Shown: positions 17,711 through 27,226, numbered from the stretch's first letter. The stretch: DNA of 64,000 nucleotides from Camelimonas lactis (GCF_004342915.1 NZ_SLWL01000011.1:107276-171275), one strand, 5' to 3'. Program-made: numbers and translations. Notes: a model not told the origin generated them from the letters alone.

Positions 17711-19039
17711 TCAGCCCGCCGCCGGCGGCGGCTTGCGCAACCCGGCCGCCGGGCGGAGATTGCGGAATTCACCGCGCTGAATGGCGACGAAGGTAATGAT
17801 GGTCGCCCCCAGGGTCGCCAGCCACCAGGACTGGGCGTTGGCGGCGCCAAAGCAGGCGATGGTGAAGGCTGCGCCAAAGCAGGCGACGATGCCGGAGGTC
17901 AGGGCCGGATTGTTGTGGCGGCGCGAGGCGAAGATGGCGTAGCCGAGGGCCACGGCCGCCGCCAGCGCGCCGACGACGCCCAGCTCGTACCAGATCTCGA
18001 ACGGCAGGGTGCGCGGCGCATCCGGCGACAGGAAGCCGGCGACGCGGGCGCGGATGCTGGTGTCAAGGCCATGACCGGTGATCATGCGCAGCGGCTCACG
18101 GCCGGTTTCCTCCGCCCAGGCGCGCAAAGCCACGGCGCCGGGATACAGCGGACCGTGAAAGAACTTCAGGAACGGGCGCAGGATCAGGGGAAACAGCGGC
18201 GCCAGCGCCAGCAGCGCCGGCATCAGCACCGCGATGACGCGCACGCCGCGATCACCGGTGAGGCGGGTGATTACATACAGCGCCGCGCCGACGGCGACGG
18301 CGAGCAGGGCCGCGTTTTCCGGCATCACGCAGGTCGCCACCGCCACGACGCCGAGCAGCACGCAGGCGCCGAGGACGCGGCGGCGCGACACCAGCCACGC
18401 CACGGCCGGCCAGACCATCACCGCCAGCACGACAAGGCCGCGCTCCAGCGGGTCGGCGTCCATCAGCTCGGCGTTGACGTCCTGGGCGCGAAACGCCCCC
18501 AGCGCCAGGGCGCCCAGCGCGCCAATGGCGACGCCGACAGGAATGAGGTGCAGGTTGGCGGTGCGCACCCGCTCCGGCAGGCTGGCGACGCCAGCGACGC
18601 CAATCAGCGTCATCCAGCCGATCTGGATCACCTTGTCGGTGGCGGTCTCGGGAAATGGCGTCCAGCTGATGGACACGATCGCCCAGCCGAGCAACACCAG
18701 CGCCGCGACGCCGCCTGGCGTCATGAAGGCGTTACGAATTGCGATGAGGGGCTTTTGGGGGGCGCGATCAATCAGGCTGGCCAGCACCAGCAGGGCCACG
18801 GCGATCGGCGTCAGAATGACGGCGGCGCGCCGGGAGACAACGGCGCCGATGGGCAGCAGGAAAACCAGGGTGAAAAAGCCCACGCGACGCAGCAGTTGGG
18901 CGGCGTCGACCGTGGGGTCGAAGCGGCCTGTCGCCTGGGCGTGCGCCGGCCGCGCCGACGTCGCGCCCGCCGGCGCTCCGCTGCCCTGAAGGACAGGGCG
19001 CGCCGCTGGTTTGGAAGAGCCTGAACCCTGCATGTCCAT
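17711..19039 (-). CDS. O-antigen ligase/polymerase-like membrane protein
   Basis: A 442-aa protein with about eleven or twelve membrane helices after a soluble N-terminal tail of about 50 residues. The segment ITGHGLDTSIRA, the large periplasmic loop and FEIWYELGVVGAL match the WaaL/Wzy family pattern, where ligase moves O-antigen from undecaprenyl diphosphate to lipid A-core. A partner enzyme may be the WecA-like gene 3.4 kb away, but the two are not in an operon. Assignment between ligase and polymerase is not possible from sequence alone. Confidence 0.78.
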   Translation of the reverse strand: MDMQGSGSSKPAARPVLQGSGAPAGATSARPAHAQATGRFDPTVDAAQLLRRVGFFTLVFLLPIGAVVSRRAAVILTPIAVALLVLASLIDRAPQKPLIAIRNAFMTPGGVAALVLLGWAIVSISWTPFPETATDKVIQIGWMTLIGVAGVASLPERVRTANLHLIPVGVAIGALGALALGAFRAQDVNAELMDADPLERGLVVLAVMVWPAVAWLVSRRRVLGACVLLGVVAVATCVMPENAALLAVAVGAALYVITRLTGDRGVRVIAVLMPALLALAPLFPLILRPFLKFFHGPLYPGAVALRAWAEETGREPLRMITGHGLDTSIRARVAGFLSPDAPRTLPFEIWYELGVVGALAAAVALGYAIFASRRHNNPALTSGIVACFGAAFTIACFGAANAQSWWLATLGATIITFVAIQRGEFRNLRPAAGLRKPPPAAG

Positions 19040-19267
19040 CCGATTCCGCTACTGGCAAACCAGTCTCGCATAGCGTGGTCTTGATGGCGGCGCCACCTTC
19101 ATGGCGGGATCATGGCGGTCGCTGTCGGAAGCCCGGGTGAATGATGCACCCGGACATGCAGGATAATTGTTTTATATCAGCAATATAGACACAATCCGCA
19201 ATCCGCCCGGCTGGAAAATTGTTCCGCGCGTGTTGCAAAAAAACGCACGCCAGATCCCCGCGCCACG

Positions 19268-19295
19268 AAAAAAGGCCCCGTCAAACGGGGCCTTT
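19268..19295 (-). terminator. Terminator of the mms operon
   Basis: AAAGGCCCCGT/ACGGGGCCTTT form a perfect 11-bp stem around CAA. On the minus strand it is followed by a run of six T residues, 32 bp after the mmsB stop. Confidence 0.88.
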
Positions 19296-19326
19296 CGGGG
19301 TTCATCCCGGCGACCGGCGGTCCGGG

Positions 19327-20211
19327 TCAGTGCTTGCCGTCGCGCAGGAAGTTGATGATGCCGGAGAAGTCAGCGCCGCCGAAGCCCGCCGCCGCGAACC
19401 GCTCGTAGAGCGCCGCCGCCGCCGCGCCGAGCGGGGTGGCCGCGCCGCTGGCGCTGGCCGCTTCCTGGGAGAGCTTCAGGTCCTTCAGCATCAGGTCGAC
19501 AGCGAAGCCTGGCTTGTAGTCGTTGTTGGCCGGAGAGGTCGGCACCGGGCCCGGCACCGGGCAATACGACGTGATCGACCAGCACTGGCCCGAGGAGGTG
19601 GATGCCACATCGAACAGCGCCTGATGCGAGAGGCCCAGCTTCTCACCCATGGCGAAGGCTTCGCACACGCCGATCATCGAGACGCCAAGGATCATGTTGT
19701 TGCAGATCTTGGCGGCCTGGCCGGCGCCGGCGTCGCCGCAGTGCACGATCTTGCCGCCCATGATGTCGAGCACCGGCCTGCCGGCGTCGAAAGCGTCCTT
19801 CGCGCCGCCGACCATGAAGGTGAGCGTGCCGGCCGCGGCGCCGCCGACGCCGCCGGACACCGGCGCGTCGAGGGCGGTCATGCCGGCGGCCGCGGCCATG
19901 TCATGGGCCTTGCGGGCGCTGGCCACGTCGATGGTGGAGGAATCGATGAACAGGGCGCCCGGCTTCGCCAGCGGCAGGATCTGCTCCCAAACGCCCAGCA
20001 CCAGCTTGCCATTCGGCAGCATGGTGATGATGACGTCGGCCTCCGCGACAATGTCGGCGGCGTTTTCAGCGACGCTGACGCCCTGGGCGGCGGCGGCCTC
20101 ACGCGACGCCGCGGAAAGGTCCGCGCCGCGCACGGCGTGGCCAGCCTTGACCAGATTGGCGGCCATCGGGCCGCCCATGTTGCCGAGACCGATGAAAGCG
20201 ATGGTGCTCAT
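19327..20211 (-). CDS. mmsB: 3-hydroxyisobutyrate dehydrogenase
   Basis: A 294-aa NAD-dependent enzyme of valine breakdown, oxidising 3-hydroxyisobutyrate to methylmalonate semialdehyde. The Rossmann motif is FIGLGNMGGPMAANL at the very N-terminus; the beta-hydroxyacid-dehydrogenase substrate motif DAPVSGGVGGAAAGTL and the catalytic Lys region QAAKICNNMILG are present. Start at 20211 is preceded by GGAG. It is the last gene of the mmsA-acyl-CoA dehydrogenase-mmsB cluster. Confidence 0.94.
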   Translation of the reverse strand: MSTIAFIGLGNMGGPMAANLVKAGHAVRGADLSAASREAAAAQGVSVAENAADIVAEADVIITMLPNGKLVLGVWEQILPLAKPGALFIDSSTIDVASARKAHDMAAAAGMTALDAPVSGGVGGAAAGTLTFMVGGAKDAFDAGRPVLDIMGGKIVHCGDAGAGQAAKICNNMILGVSMIGVCEAFAMGEKLGLSHQALFDVASTSSGQCWSITSYCPVPGPVPTSPANNDYKPGFAVDLMLKDLKLSQEAASASGAATPLGAAAAALYERFAAAGFGGADFSGIINFLRDGKH

Positions 20212-20339
20212 GGGAATGCTCCAGGAATATGGCGGCGCGCGCGGCCGGAACTGACGGCGGCGCCACATCCGCTTTGACGTGATGCGCCCCTGACGCCAGG
20301 CGCCGCCGACGGCGCCCGGGCCTTTGGATGGATGGATTG

Positions 20340-21494
20340 CTAGCGGCCAACCAGGGCGCGGGCGACGATCACCCGCATGATCTCGTTGGTGCCTTCGAGA
20401 ATCTGGTGCACGCGCAGGTCGCGGACGATCTTTTCGACGCCATACTCGTGCAGATAGCCATAGCCGCCGTGCAGTTGCAGCGCCTCATTGGCCACGTTGA
20501 AGCAGGCGTCGGTGACGAAGCGCTTGGCCATGGCGCACAGCTTCGTCGCCTCCGGCTCCTTGCGGTCGAGAGCGGCGGCGGCGCGCCACAGGAAGCTGCG
20601 GGCGGCCTCAAGCTCGATGGCCATGTCGGCGATGCGGAACTGCAGCGCCTGAAACTCGTCGAGGCGCTTACCGAAGGCCTTGCGCTCGTTCATGTAGGCC
20701 AGCGACTTCTCCAGCGCCGCCTGGGCGCCGCCGAGCGAACAGGCGGCGATGTTGAGACGGCCGCCGTCGAGGCCGGCCATGGCGATTTTGAAGCCATCCC
20801 CCTCGTCGCCGAGCCGGTTGGCCACGGGCACGCGGGCGTTGTCGAAGATGACCTGGCGGGTCGGCTGGGCGTTCCAGCCCATCTTGCGCTCGTTGGCGCC
20901 AAACGACAGGCCGGGCGTGTCCTTCGGGATCACCAGGGTGGAGACGCCCTTCGCCCCCTCGGCGCCCGTGCGGACCATGACCACATAGACGTCGGTGTCG
21001 CCAGCGCCGGAGATGAACTGCTTGGCGCCGTTCAGCACGTAGTCGTCGCCATCGCGCACGGCCTTCGTAGACAGCGCGGCGGCGTCGGAGCCGGCGCCCG
21101 CTTCGGTGAGGCAGTAGCTGGCCATCCACTCCATGGTGGTGAGCTTCGGCAGCCATTGCGTGCGCTGGCTTTCCGAACCCCAGGTGTCGATCATCCACGA
21201 GGCCATGTTGTGGATGGAAATGAAGGCGGCGACGGCCGGGCAGCCGGTGGCCATGGCTTCGAAGATCAGCGCGGAATCCAGCCGCGTCAGCCCCGATCCG
21301 CCCACGTCCTCACGGATATAGACGCCGCCCATGCCAAGGGCCGCGGCGGCGCGCATCTGCTCAACCGGAAAATGCTTCTTCTCGTCCCATTCCAGGGCGT
21401 GCGGCGCGATCTGCTCGCTGGCGAAGGCGCGAGCCATGTCGCGAATGGCGACGTGATCTTCCGAGAGGGCGAAAAATGGCGTGCTCTGGCTCAT
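20340..21494 (-). CDS. Acyl-CoA dehydrogenase, probably isobutyryl-CoA dehydrogenase
   Basis: A 384-aa FAD enzyme. YCLTEAGAGSDAAAL is the acyl-CoA dehydrogenase signature 1, and the C-terminal LHGGYGYLHEYGVEKIVRDL is signature 2. The catalytic Glu is in QILEGTNEIMRV. Position between mmsA and mmsB points to isobutyryl-CoA to methacrylyl-CoA in valine catabolism. A GTG-rich extension to 21548 is less likely because GGGAAGC precedes the ATG at 21494. Confidence 0.92.
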   Translation of the reverse strand: MSQSTPFFALSEDHVAIRDMARAFASEQIAPHALEWDEKKHFPVEQMRAAAALGMGGVYIREDVGGSGLTRLDSALIFEAMATGCPAVAAFISIHNMASWMIDTWGSESQRTQWLPKLTTMEWMASYCLTEAGAGSDAAALSTKAVRDGDDYVLNGAKQFISGAGDTDVYVVMVRTGAEGAKGVSTLVIPKDTPGLSFGANERKMGWNAQPTRQVIFDNARVPVANRLGDEGDGFKIAMAGLDGGRLNIAACSLGGAQAALEKSLAYMNERKAFGKRLDEFQALQFRIADMAIELEAARSFLWRAAAALDRKEPEATKLCAMAKRFVTDACFNVANEALQLHGGYGYLHEYGVEKIVRDLRVHQILEGTNEIMRVIVARALVGR

Positions 21495-21624
21495 GCTTCC
21501 CCGTTCCCTCTTCCCGTTCCCGCCAACTGTTACTGGCGGCCGGCCCACTGTTCCTGTGGCGCGGGCCAGACCTGATCCGGCCCGCGCATGCCCCTCGCCC
21601 GGCGTCGTCCGCCGGGCGAAATGG

Positions 21625-23121
21625 TCAGCCCATGGTCGGGATGACGAACTCGGCGCCTTCCTTGACGCCGGACGGCCAGCGCGAGGTCACCGTCTTGGTC
21701 TTGGTATAGAAGCGGACCGAATCCGGGCCATGCTGGTTCAGGTCGCCGTAGCCCGAGCGCTTCCAGCCGCCGAAGGTGTAATACGCGATCGGAACCGGGA
21801 TCGGCACGTTAATGCCGACCATGCCGACATTGACCTTCGCCGCGAAATCGCGGGCGGCGTCGCCGTCACGGGTGAAGATGGCGACGCCATTACCGTATTC
21901 GTGCTCCGACGGCAGGCGCAGGGCCTCGTCATAGTCCTTCGCGCGCACCACCGACAGCACCGGGCCGAAGATCTCTTCCTTGTAGATCTTCATGTCCGGG
22001 GTCACGTGGTCGAACAGGCAGCCGCCCATGTAGAAGCCGTTCTCATAGCCCTGGAGCTTGAAGTCGCGGCCATCGACGACCAGCTTCGCGCCCTCGTCAA
22101 TGCCCGCCTGCACGTAGCCCTTGACGCGCTCGAGCGCATCACGGGTCACCAGCGGGCCGTAGTCGGCGGTCAGGTCGGTGGACGGGCCGACGCGCAGCGC
22201 CTCGACGCGCGGAACCAGCTTTTCCATCAGACGGTCGGCGGTGGCCTGACCAACCGGAACGGCGACCGAGATCGCCATGCAGCGCTCGCCAGCCGAGCCG
22301 TAACCGGCGCCGATCAGGGCGTCGACGGTCTGGTCGAGGTCAGCGTCCGGCATGATGATGGCGTGGTTCTTGGCGCCGCCGAAGCACTGGGCGCGCTTGC
22401 CGGTGGCGGCGCAGCCCTGGTAGATGTATTCGGCGATCGACGACGAACCGACAAAGCCGACGGCCTTGATGTCCGGGTCCTGGAGGATGGCGTCAACCGA
22501 CTCCTTGTCGCCATTGACGACATTGAGCACGCCAGCCGGCAGGCCAGCTTCCAGCATCAGCTCGGCGAGGCGCATCGGCACACCCGGATCGCGCTCGGAC
22601 GGCTTCAGGATGAAGGCGTTGCCGCAGGCGATGGCCGGGGCGAACTTCCACATCGGGATCATCGCCGGGAAGTTGAACGGCGTGATGCCGGCGACGACGC
22701 CGAGCGGCTGGCGCATCGAATAGATGTCGATGTTGGGGCCCGCGCCCTCGGTGTACTCGCCCTTCATCAGGTGCGGGATGCCGATGGCGAACTCCACCAC
22801 TTCCAGGCCGCGCTGGATGTCACCCTTCGCGTCCGGGATGGTCTTGCCGTGCTCGCGGGCGAGCAACTCGGCGAGGCTGTCGTATTCGGCCTGCGCCAGT
22901 TCAAGGAACTTCATCAGCACGCGGGCGCGGCGCTGCGGGTTGGTGGCGCCCCAGCCGACCTGGGCCTGGCGGGCGTTCTCCACGGCGGCGCGCAGCTCCG
23001 CCTTGCTGGCGAGGGCGACCTTCGCCTTCACTTCGCCGGTCATCGGCTCATAAACGTCAGCGAAACGTCCCGAGGCGCCGGCGACGTGCTTGCCGCCGAT
23101 AAAATGGCCATAGGTGTGCAT
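21625..23121 (-). CDS. mmsA: CoA-acylating methylmalonate-semialdehyde dehydrogenase
   Basis: A 498-aa aldehyde dehydrogenase family member that converts methylmalonate semialdehyde plus CoA and NAD to propionyl-CoA. The NAD loop is KAVGFVGSSSIAEYIY, and the catalytic Cys is in GSAGERCMAISVAV. The segment FKLQGYENGFYMGGCLFDHV and the C-terminal FGGWKRSGYGDLNQHGPDSV are characteristic of MmsA. First gene of the operon; GGAGAGGGTCGC precedes the start. It is divergent from a LysR regulator. Confidence 0.95.
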   Translation of the reverse strand: MHTYGHFIGGKHVAGASGRFADVYEPMTGEVKAKVALASKAELRAAVENARQAQVGWGATNPQRRARVLMKFLELAQAEYDSLAELLAREHGKTIPDAKGDIQRGLEVVEFAIGIPHLMKGEYTEGAGPNIDIYSMRQPLGVVAGITPFNFPAMIPMWKFAPAIACGNAFILKPSERDPGVPMRLAELMLEAGLPAGVLNVVNGDKESVDAILQDPDIKAVGFVGSSSIAEYIYQGCAATGKRAQCFGGAKNHAIIMPDADLDQTVDALIGAGYGSAGERCMAISVAVPVGQATADRLMEKLVPRVEALRVGPSTDLTADYGPLVTRDALERVKGYVQAGIDEGAKLVVDGRDFKLQGYENGFYMGGCLFDHVTPDMKIYKEEIFGPVLSVVRAKDYDEALRLPSEHEYGNGVAIFTRDGDAARDFAAKVNVGMVGINVPIPVPIAYYTFGGWKRSGYGDLNQHGPDSVRFYTKTKTVTSRWPSGVKEGAEFVIPTMG

Positions 23122-23167
23122 GCGACCCTCTCCAGTTGCCGCCCGGCCCGCGGGCGCCCGGTGTCCA

Positions 23168-23214
23168 GAGCATTTTCCAGCCAAAATGAGCGTTTTGCGC
23201 GAAGAAAATGCGTC
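23168..23214. repeat. Palindromic intergenic repeat, copy A
   Basis: Outer arms GCATTTTC (23170-23177) and GAAAATGC (23204-23211) enclose an inner palindrome CAAAA-N6-TTTTG. From memory, the ends match a short palindromic repeat family common between genes in Hyphomicrobiales. It lies upstream of mmsA. Confidence 0.65.
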
Positions 23215-23343
23215 ATGTCAAAATGATGGAGCGAAACGACAGCCAGACCGGCGAAATTCCACTCCAGAGCGCGCCGGGGATTGTTGTCCGGCTTGCGCCC
23301 CGATGCAATTTGGCGGCGCCCGGAAACCGCCGTTCCTGCGTGA

Positions 23344-23359
23344 AAACTGCATGCAGTTT
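23344..23359. promoter_or_regulatory. Perfect 16-bp palindrome, candidate LysR operator
   Basis: AAACTGCATGCAGTTT is fully self-complementary and sits in the mmsA-lysR divergent gap. Confidence 0.55.
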
Positions 23360-23398
23360 CGCAGCAAAAACGTGACCGGACGCGAAAACCGTCCTTGG

Positions 23399-23444
23399 GT
23401 ATCATTAACAATTGCGCACGGCTATATGCGTTTATGAATGATAC
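23399..23444. promoter_or_regulatory. Spaced inverted repeat upstream of the LysR gene
   Basis: GTATCATT (23399-23406) and AATGATAC (23437-23444) are perfect inverted arms 30 bp apart, just upstream of the LysR gene. This could be an autoregulatory site or a second half of the operator. Confidence 0.5.
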
Positions 23445-23489
23445 TGGTGCAAAAATTCACATATGCAGCCACGGAAGAGAGCGGGACCG

Positions 23490-24392
23490 ATGAACAGGTT
23501 TGACTGGGACGACCTGCGCTATTTTCTTTCCGTCGCCCGGGCCGGGCGACTGACGGTGGCGGCGCGGCGGCTGGGCGCCGATCACGCCACGGTGTCGCGC
23601 CGCATCACCTCGCTGGAAACGGCGCTGAAGGCCAAGCTGTTCGAGCGGCGCCCGCATGGCTACCAGCTCACGGCGCAGGGCGAGCGGCTGCTGGCCAACG
23701 CGGAGGCCATCGAAACCCAGGCGCTGGCGGCGCAGAGCGAAATCGGCGGGGCCGACCTGACGCTGTCCGGCGCCGTGCGCATCGGCGCGCCGGACGGCTT
23801 CGGCTCGATGTTTCTCGCACCGCGCATCGGCGCCCTGGCCGAGCGCTATCCGGAACTGGACATCCAGCTGGTGGCCATGTCGCGCATTCCCTCGCTGTCG
23901 AAGCGCGAGGCGGACATCGCCGTGTCGCTCAACCCGCCGCGCGAGGGCCGGATCGTCGCCCGCAAACTGGCCGATTACGATCTCGCCCTCTACGCCGCCC
24001 CCGCCTATCTCGACGCCACGCCGCCGGTGCGAACGCCGCAGGACCTGTTCGAACGCCGCATCGTTGGCTACATCGACGACCTGATCTACACGCCGGAGCT
24101 TGATTATCTGGATGAGGTCGCCAAGGGGCTGCGGCCGCGCATCCAGAGCTCCAGCATCCTCGCCCAGCTGGCGGCGACGGAGGCGGGAGCCGGCGTCTGC
24201 GTGCTGCCGCGGTTCATGGCCGACGGCGCCCGGCTGCGGCGGGTCCTGCCGGAGACGGTGACCCTCACCCGCTCGTTCTGGCTGATCGTGCACGCTGAAT
24301 TGCGCGACGTGGCCCGCATCCGCGCCACCATGGATTTTCTGGTGCGCGAAACCCGGGCGGCGCGCGCCGTGCTGCAGCCAGGCGCGACGTGA
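23490..24392 (+). CDS. LysR-family transcriptional regulator
   Basis: A 300-aa LTTR. The N-terminal winged helix is WDDLRYFLSVARAGRLTVAA followed by RRLGADHATVSRRITSLETAL. The rest is the periplasmic-binding-like effector domain with SGAVRIGAPDGFGSMFLAPR. Divergent from mmsA, so it very probably controls the valine operon. Start at 23490 is preceded by GGAAGAGAG; an ATG at 23463 is also in frame. The effector could be a valine-pathway intermediate (inference). Confidence 0.92.
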   Translation: MNRFDWDDLRYFLSVARAGRLTVAARRLGADHATVSRRITSLETALKAKLFERRPHGYQLTAQGERLLANAEAIETQALAAQSEIGGADLTLSGAVRIGAPDGFGSMFLAPRIGALAERYPELDIQLVAMSRIPSLSKREADIAVSLNPPREGRIVARKLADYDLALYAAPAYLDATPPVRTPQDLFERRIVGYIDDLIYTPELDYLDEVAKGLRPRIQSSSILAQLAATEAGAGVCVLPRFMADGARLRRVLPETVTLTRSFWLIVHAELRDVARIRATMDFLVRETRAARAVLQPGAT

Positions 24393-24435
24393 AACCCGGA
24401 CGTCAAACCGGCTTCCAGGGCCATTTGACCTTGCC

Positions 24436-25227
24436 ATGATGCTGACGCCGCCCTCCTGGCCAGGTCATGCTGACAGGCGACCGGGACTGAACCTGCCCAG
24501 GGATCAGTCGCCCGATCGCCAGCCAGGAGTTCCAGCCTTGCCGTCGCCAGAACCGCCGTTATGGCCGCCGCCCTATTCCAGAGCACCGCGCTGGCGCCGG
24601 TGGCTGCCAGGCCGGCTTTCCACGTGGCTCGACCATTCCAGACGCGGTCCCGCCGCGCATGAACAGCAGGAGCAGGTTGATCTTCCGCCTTATCCTGAGG
24701 TCCCGTCCTATGCAGAGATCACGCGCAGCGATATGCGACCCTACCTGGAATGGGACACGCGCATCTTCTCCCAGGATGGCGTTAAACAGCTATTTGCCGT
24801 CAGCAGCCAGGATCTCCGCGTGCTGGTTGCGGCCTTCAGGGACAGCGATCCGGCCCGGCTGAAGGCGCCGCAGCATCTGGTGCTGCGCGCCGAGGACAGA
24901 TTGCCCAACATAGCGGAGTACAGCACTTCCTATGGCCGGTTCGCCCGTGCCCACTGGCGGCTGAGGAATGCTCCAGACCGAGCTGGCGATTACCGGCTAT
25001 TCATTGGCGTCCAGACAAAAGTCGCCGTTCCTGACGCCAGACGCCTTCGCGCCCCACTGGACAGTCTCAAGGTTTACGCCAGTGTGGATAATCTCCACGC
25101 CGCTCAGGTCGACACGGACACGGAACGGTATCGCAACCTGTGCGCACAACCCCTTCCAAGCACGATGGAGGACGCCGCCGACATATTCCGGGCGGCCGAC
25201 GACCTGGTGCGCAGCGGCCTGCTATAG
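24436..25227 (+). CDS. Orphan hypothetical protein, Pro-rich N-terminus
   Basis: A 263-aa protein I do not recognise. The first 90 residues are Pro/Arg-rich (EPPLWPPPYSRAPRWRRW), without a signal peptide or membrane helix. The rest is a mixed, probably folded region (SYAEITRSDMRPYLEWDTR, NLCAQPLPSTMEDAADIF). Codon choice is less strictly G/C-ending than in neighbours, which may mean transfer. The start is uncertain because the N-terminal part could be non-coding. It stands alone between the LysR gene and the UPF0114 gene. Confidence 0.55.
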   Translation: MMLTPPSWPGHADRRPGLNLPRDQSPDRQPGVPALPSPEPPLWPPPYSRAPRWRRWLPGRLSTWLDHSRRGPAAHEQQEQVDLPPYPEVPSYAEITRSDMRPYLEWDTRIFSQDGVKQLFAVSSQDLRVLVAAFRDSDPARLKAPQHLVLRAEDRLPNIAEYSTSYGRFARAHWRLRNAPDRAGDYRLFIGVQTKVAVPDARRLRAPLDSLKVYASVDNLHAAQVDTDTERYRNLCAQPLPSTMEDAADIFRAADDLVRSGLL

Positions 25228-25378
25228 GGCGCGGCGCGGCCAGTGATGGGGCCTGGGGCCGCGGAGAAATGCACGGGCGCCCCCTTGCCGCGCCCGCGCT
25301 GCGTTCCCATTTTCCGGCGCATCCCCGCCGCGCCGTCATGGCGGCGGTTTATCCCTTACGTCTGCCCGCGAGACTTTC

Positions 25379-25972
25379 ATGGCCAGTTCTGACGAACCGA
25401 CCCCTGCCCCCCTGTCGCCGCCGCCCTATTCACCGCTGCGCCCGCTGCCGTTGCTGATCTTCAGCTCGCGCTGGCTGCAATTGCCGCTGTACCTCGGCCT
25501 GATTGTCGCGCAGGGCGTTTACGCCTTCCTGTTCCTCAAGGAACTCTGGCATCTCGTGATGCACGCGTTCGATTTCTCCGAACAGCAGATCATGCTGGTG
25601 GTGCTCGGCCTGATCGACGTGGTGATGATCTCCAACCTGCTGATGATGGTGATCATCGGCGGCTACGAGACTTTCGTGTCGCGCCTGAAGCTGGAAGGGC
25701 ATCCAGACCAGCCGGAATGGCTCGACCATGTCAACGCCAGCGTGCTGAAGATCAAGCTGGCCATGGCGATCATCGGCATTTCGTCGATCCACCTGCTGCG
25801 CACCTTCATCGAGGCGGGCAATCTCGGCATTCCCGGCAAGACCAATTACACCGAAACCGGCGTCATCCTGCAGACGGTGATCCACGTGGTGTTCATCCTG
25901 TCGGCCATCGGCATCGCCTATGTGGATCGCCTCAGCAATCCGCCAGGGGGGCACGGAGAAGGCCATCACTGA
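25379..25972 (+). CDS. UPF0114/YqhA family (TIGR00645) membrane protein
   Basis: A 197-aa inner-membrane protein with three or four helices. It carries the family core FSSRWLQLPLYLGLIVAQG, the helix LGLIDVVMISNLLMMVIIGGYETFVS, and the conserved LKIKLAMAIIGISSIHLL. Function is unknown in the family. The C-terminus ends with His residues (GGHGEGHH). It is monocistronic and convergent with the CoA-transferase gene. Confidence 0.88.
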   Translation: MASSDEPTPAPLSPPPYSPLRPLPLLIFSSRWLQLPLYLGLIVAQGVYAFLFLKELWHLVMHAFDFSEQQIMLVVLGLIDVVMISNLLMMVIIGGYETFVSRLKLEGHPDQPEWLDHVNASVLKIKLAMAIIGISSIHLLRTFIEAGNLGIPGKTNYTETGVILQTVIHVVFILSAIGIAYVDRLSNPPGGHGEGHH

Positions 25973-25987
25973 GGCGCGCCTGAACAA

Positions 25988-26011
25988 CAAAAGAGCCGGT
26001 CCAGGACCGGC
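25988..26011 (-). terminator. Terminator of the glutarate gene pair
   Basis: GCCGGT-CCAGG-ACCGGC. On the minus strand the stem is followed by TCTTTTGTTG, so it closes the minus-strand transcript ending at 26039. Confidence 0.75.
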
Positions 26012-26038
26012 CCCCCGCGCATTCATCAGGCTCCCATG

Positions 26039-27226
26039 TCAGCCGGCGGTCCCGCCCCAGTTGGGGTCGGCGCGCACATCGTCGCCGTCCGCCCCCAGCT
26101 CTGGCGAGGCCCGCCGGGCGACGACCGGCTCGCCATCCATGACGATGGGCGAGCGCACGCCAGGCACGCTGCCGCCGGCGACGCCGGGATGCGGCAGGTC
26201 CATGCGCAGGCCGCGATGAATAACCTGCGGATCAGCGAACACGTCGTTCAGCCGGTTGATCGGCCCCACCGGCACGCCGGCGGCCGTCAGCCTGGCCAGG
26301 ATATCGTCGCGGGCGAAGGTCGCCGTGCGGGCCGCCAGCAGCGCGGCCAGTTCCTCGCGGTGGCGGATGCGATCGGCGTTGTGGCGATAGCGCGGGTCTT
26401 GCGCCAGCTCTGACAAGCCGAGCACATCGCAGATATGGGCGAACTGAGGATCGGTGCCCGAGGCGATGATGAAATGGCCGTCCTGCGCCGGAAACACCTG
26501 ATAGGGCGCCACATTGACGTGGGCGTTGCCAACCCGCTGCGGGTTTTCGCCGGACACCAGATAGTTCATCGCCTGGTTGGAGAGCACCGCCACCTGGGTG
26601 TCGAGCAGCGCCATGTCGATGTGGCAGCCGACGCCGCTGTCGCGCCGGCCCTGGAGCGCCGCCAGGATCGCCACGGTGGCGTACATGCCGGTGAACAGGT
26701 CGGCGATGGCGATGCCCGCCTTCACCGGCTCGCCCTGCGGATCGCCGGTGAGCGACATGACGCCGCCCAGGCCCTGGATCATGAAGTCGTAACCAGGGCG
26801 CGGCGCATAGGGGCCGTTCTGGCCGAAGCCGGTGATCGAGCACCAGATCAGCGCCGGATGATCCGCCCGCAGGCTGGCGTGATCGAGGCCATATTTCACC
26901 AGACCGCCGACCTTGAAGTTCTCGATCACCACGTCGGCGTGGGCGGCGAGGCGGCGCACCAGCGCCTGCCCTTCCGCATCCTCGAAGTTGACGGCGATGG
27001 AGCGCTTGCCGCGATTGGTCGCGTGATAATAGGCGGCTCCCAGGTCGCCGCCGTCAGCGCCGGTGAGGAACGGCGGGCCCCACTGGCGGGTGTCGTCGCC
27101 AACGCCGGCGCGCTCCACCTTGACCACGTCGGCGCCCAGATCGGCCAGCAACTGCCCCGACCACGGACCAGCCAGCACGCGGGCGAGCTCCAGAACACGC
27201 ACGCCCTTCAACGGTTGCGGCGCCAT
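26039..27226 (-). CDS. CaiB/BaiF family CoA-transferase, probably succinyl-CoA:glutarate CoA-transferase
   Basis: A 395-aa class III CoA-transferase. It begins PLKGVRVLELARVLAGPWSG, with the LLADLGADVVKVE and NRGKRSIAVNFEDAEGQ motifs of the family. The catalytic Asp is in AIADLFTGMYA after GDPQGEPVK. It follows gcdH directly on the same strand, the arrangement in which this family activates glutarate to glutaryl-CoA. Start at 27226 is preceded by GGAGAGG. The substrate is inferred from context. Confidence 0.88.
   Translation of the reverse strand: MAPQPLKGVRVLELARVLAGPWSGQLLADLGADVVKVERAGVGDDTRQWGPPFLTGADGGDLGAAYYHATNRGKRSIAVNFEDAEGQALVRRLAAHADVVIENFKVGGLVKYGLDHASLRADHPALIWCSITGFGQNGPYAPRPGYDFMIQGLGGVMSLTGDPQGEPVKAGIAIADLFTGMYATVAILAALQGRRDSGVGCHIDMALLDTQVAVLSNQAMNYLVSGENPQRVGNAHVNVAPYQVFPAQDGHFIIASGTDPQFAHICDVLGLSELAQDPRYRHNADRIRHREELAALLAARTATFARDDILARLTAAGVPVGPINRLNDVFADPQVIHRGLRMDLPHPGVAGGSVPGVRSPIVMDGEPVVARRASPELGADGDDVRADPNWGGTAG

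Noticed and set aside
23344..23359. Classical T-N11-A LysR box
   Set aside because: The palindrome does not place T and A at the required spacing, so it is only called a candidate operator.
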